From positions 3,224,001-3,288,000 of the forward strand of contig CAXXPD010000003.1 of assembly GCA_963666415.2 (NCBI GenBank): a DNA stretch of 64,000 nucleotides, written 5' to 3'. The notes under the pieces were generated by a model. That model was not told where the DNA came from. It saw nothing but the letters and a program-made list of their open reading frames with translations, and made no database searches. Shown here piece after piece: positions 63,497 to 64,000 of the stretch. The stretch comes from Bin87 sp963666415. Lineage in GTDB: Bacteria; Chloroflexota; Dehalococcoidia; Lucifugimonadales; UBA3495. The translations under genes and the position numbers were made by a program. Within the stretch, counting starts at the first letter, position 1. Each line of letters starts with the position of its first letter.

Positions 63497-64000
63497 GTAG
63501 TGTCCCGTCAATAGGTGTAAAAGCGCGTCATCCCTTTTGATGTTGATCAGGCCGCTGCGTCCAGCATATTGGGCGTCGGCAGTGCCTCGTTGCCGGCGGC
63601 GTTGGGGATGGTGAGGTAGCGGCGGGCTTCGGCCCATTCGTCGTGTTGCTCGGCCAGCACCGCGCCCACCAGGCGCCGCGCCGACGGCCGGTTGGGGAAA
63701 ATGCCCACCACGTCAGTCCGGCGCCTTATCTCCCGGTTCAGCCGTTCCTGCGGGTTGTTGGACCACAGCTTCTGCCAGTGGGCCACTGGGAAGGCCGTGA
63801 AGGCCAGGATGTCCGGCGCGGCATCCGCCAGCAGTTCGGCCACCTGGGCAAAGGGCTCCCGGAGTTGTTCCACCACTCGGTCCAATTGGCCGTGGACCTC
63901 GGCGGGAGACAGTTGCTGGTAGATGGTGCGGACCATGGTGGCCACGCCGGGTTGGGCACGCTTGGGCACTCGGGTGAGCAAGGTTGGCCATGAAGTGGGT
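63497..64000 (-). mobile_element. IS256-family insertion sequence, copy 2, cut by window edge
   Basis: The right end GTAGTGTCCCGTCAATAGGT, then GTAAAAGCGCGTCATCCC is the same as that of copy 1 at 47380-47410. It extends beyond position 64000. Confidence 0.85.
63547..64000 (-). pseudogene. IS256 transposase C-terminal part with the same frameshift as copy 1
   Basis: The minus-strand frame ends ...QERLNREIRRRTDVVGIFPNRPSARRLVGAVLAEQHDEWAEARRYL...MLDAAA, with the catalytic glutamate in ERLNRE intact because no IS66 is present. At 63973-63985 the sequence AACCTTGCTCACC produces the same +1 break between HFMANL and LTRVPKRAQ as in copy 1. Confidence 0.8.

Overview
The window is a high-GC bacterial chromosome segment (roughly 60-63% G+C by eye) with ATG, GTG and TTG starts. 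It mixes conserved housekeeping genes with small-molecule enzymes: two EHN-type epoxide hydrolases, an LLM-class flavin oxidoreductase, VOC and ABM proteins, amidohydrolases and an NHL propeller. That mix, the rpsO-pnp pair and the many dispersed GTCATTGCGAG-type repeats suggest a Chloroflexota bacterium of the Dehalococcoidia/SAR202 kind. This is an inference from gene content, not from a marker phylogeny. No rRNA or tRNA gene was recognised.

Layout. 1-9.5 kb: DUF1232 fragment, hemW, epoxide hydrolase, a five-unit 70-bp tandem repeat, LLM oxidoreductase, gpsA, a DNA methyltransferase fused to a nuclease-like domain, ispH. 9.9-12.6 kb: a metallohydrolase pseudogene split by an IS66 element. 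12.7-21.8 kb: prs, lepB (an IS630 sits exactly at its stop codon), a Rieske protein, rpsO, pnp with a long repetitive RNA-binding-like tail, and an Fpg-type glycosylase. 21.8-24 kb: an alkyltransferase-like (ATL) DNA-repair gene split by an IS1380. 24-30 kb: VOC, membrane protein, ABM, alpha/beta hydrolase, coiled-coil membrane protein, NHL propeller, a Panacea-type toxin-antitoxin pair with a frameshifted partner, rplS. 30-37.6 kb: priA, def, CCA-adding enzyme, HEPN-like protein, secD. 38-53.8 kb: second epoxide hydrolase, then a DUF2339/DUF3999 pair ruined by nested insertions (IS1380 containing an IS4/IS701-like element, and IS256 containing IS66) and by frameshifts, two amidohydrolases, and secF, 15 kb from its usual partner secD. 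54-64 kb: alcohol dehydrogenase, endonuclease IV, then a graveyard of IS1182 (containing IS21), a 151-bp MITE-like element, IS630, an IS1380 remnant and IS256.

The main story is mobile-element load. At least eleven IS copies from seven families occur, several nested. Many target-site duplications can be read directly, so the ancestral genes can be rebuilt: DUF2339, ATL and the metallohydrolase all rejoin in frame across their insertions. Two elements of different families sit at CTAG within a stop codon and leave that stop intact. Three further dispersed repeat families occupy nearly every intergenic gap: a long GTCATTGCGAG element, a CTCTCCC/GGGAGAG hairpin, and a mini-repeat of about 20 bp (CCTTCGACAGGCTCAGGA type). 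The mini-repeat is also found inside IS genes. Many genes share an extended -10 motif resembling TGCTANNAT, usually 60-80 bp before the start codon.
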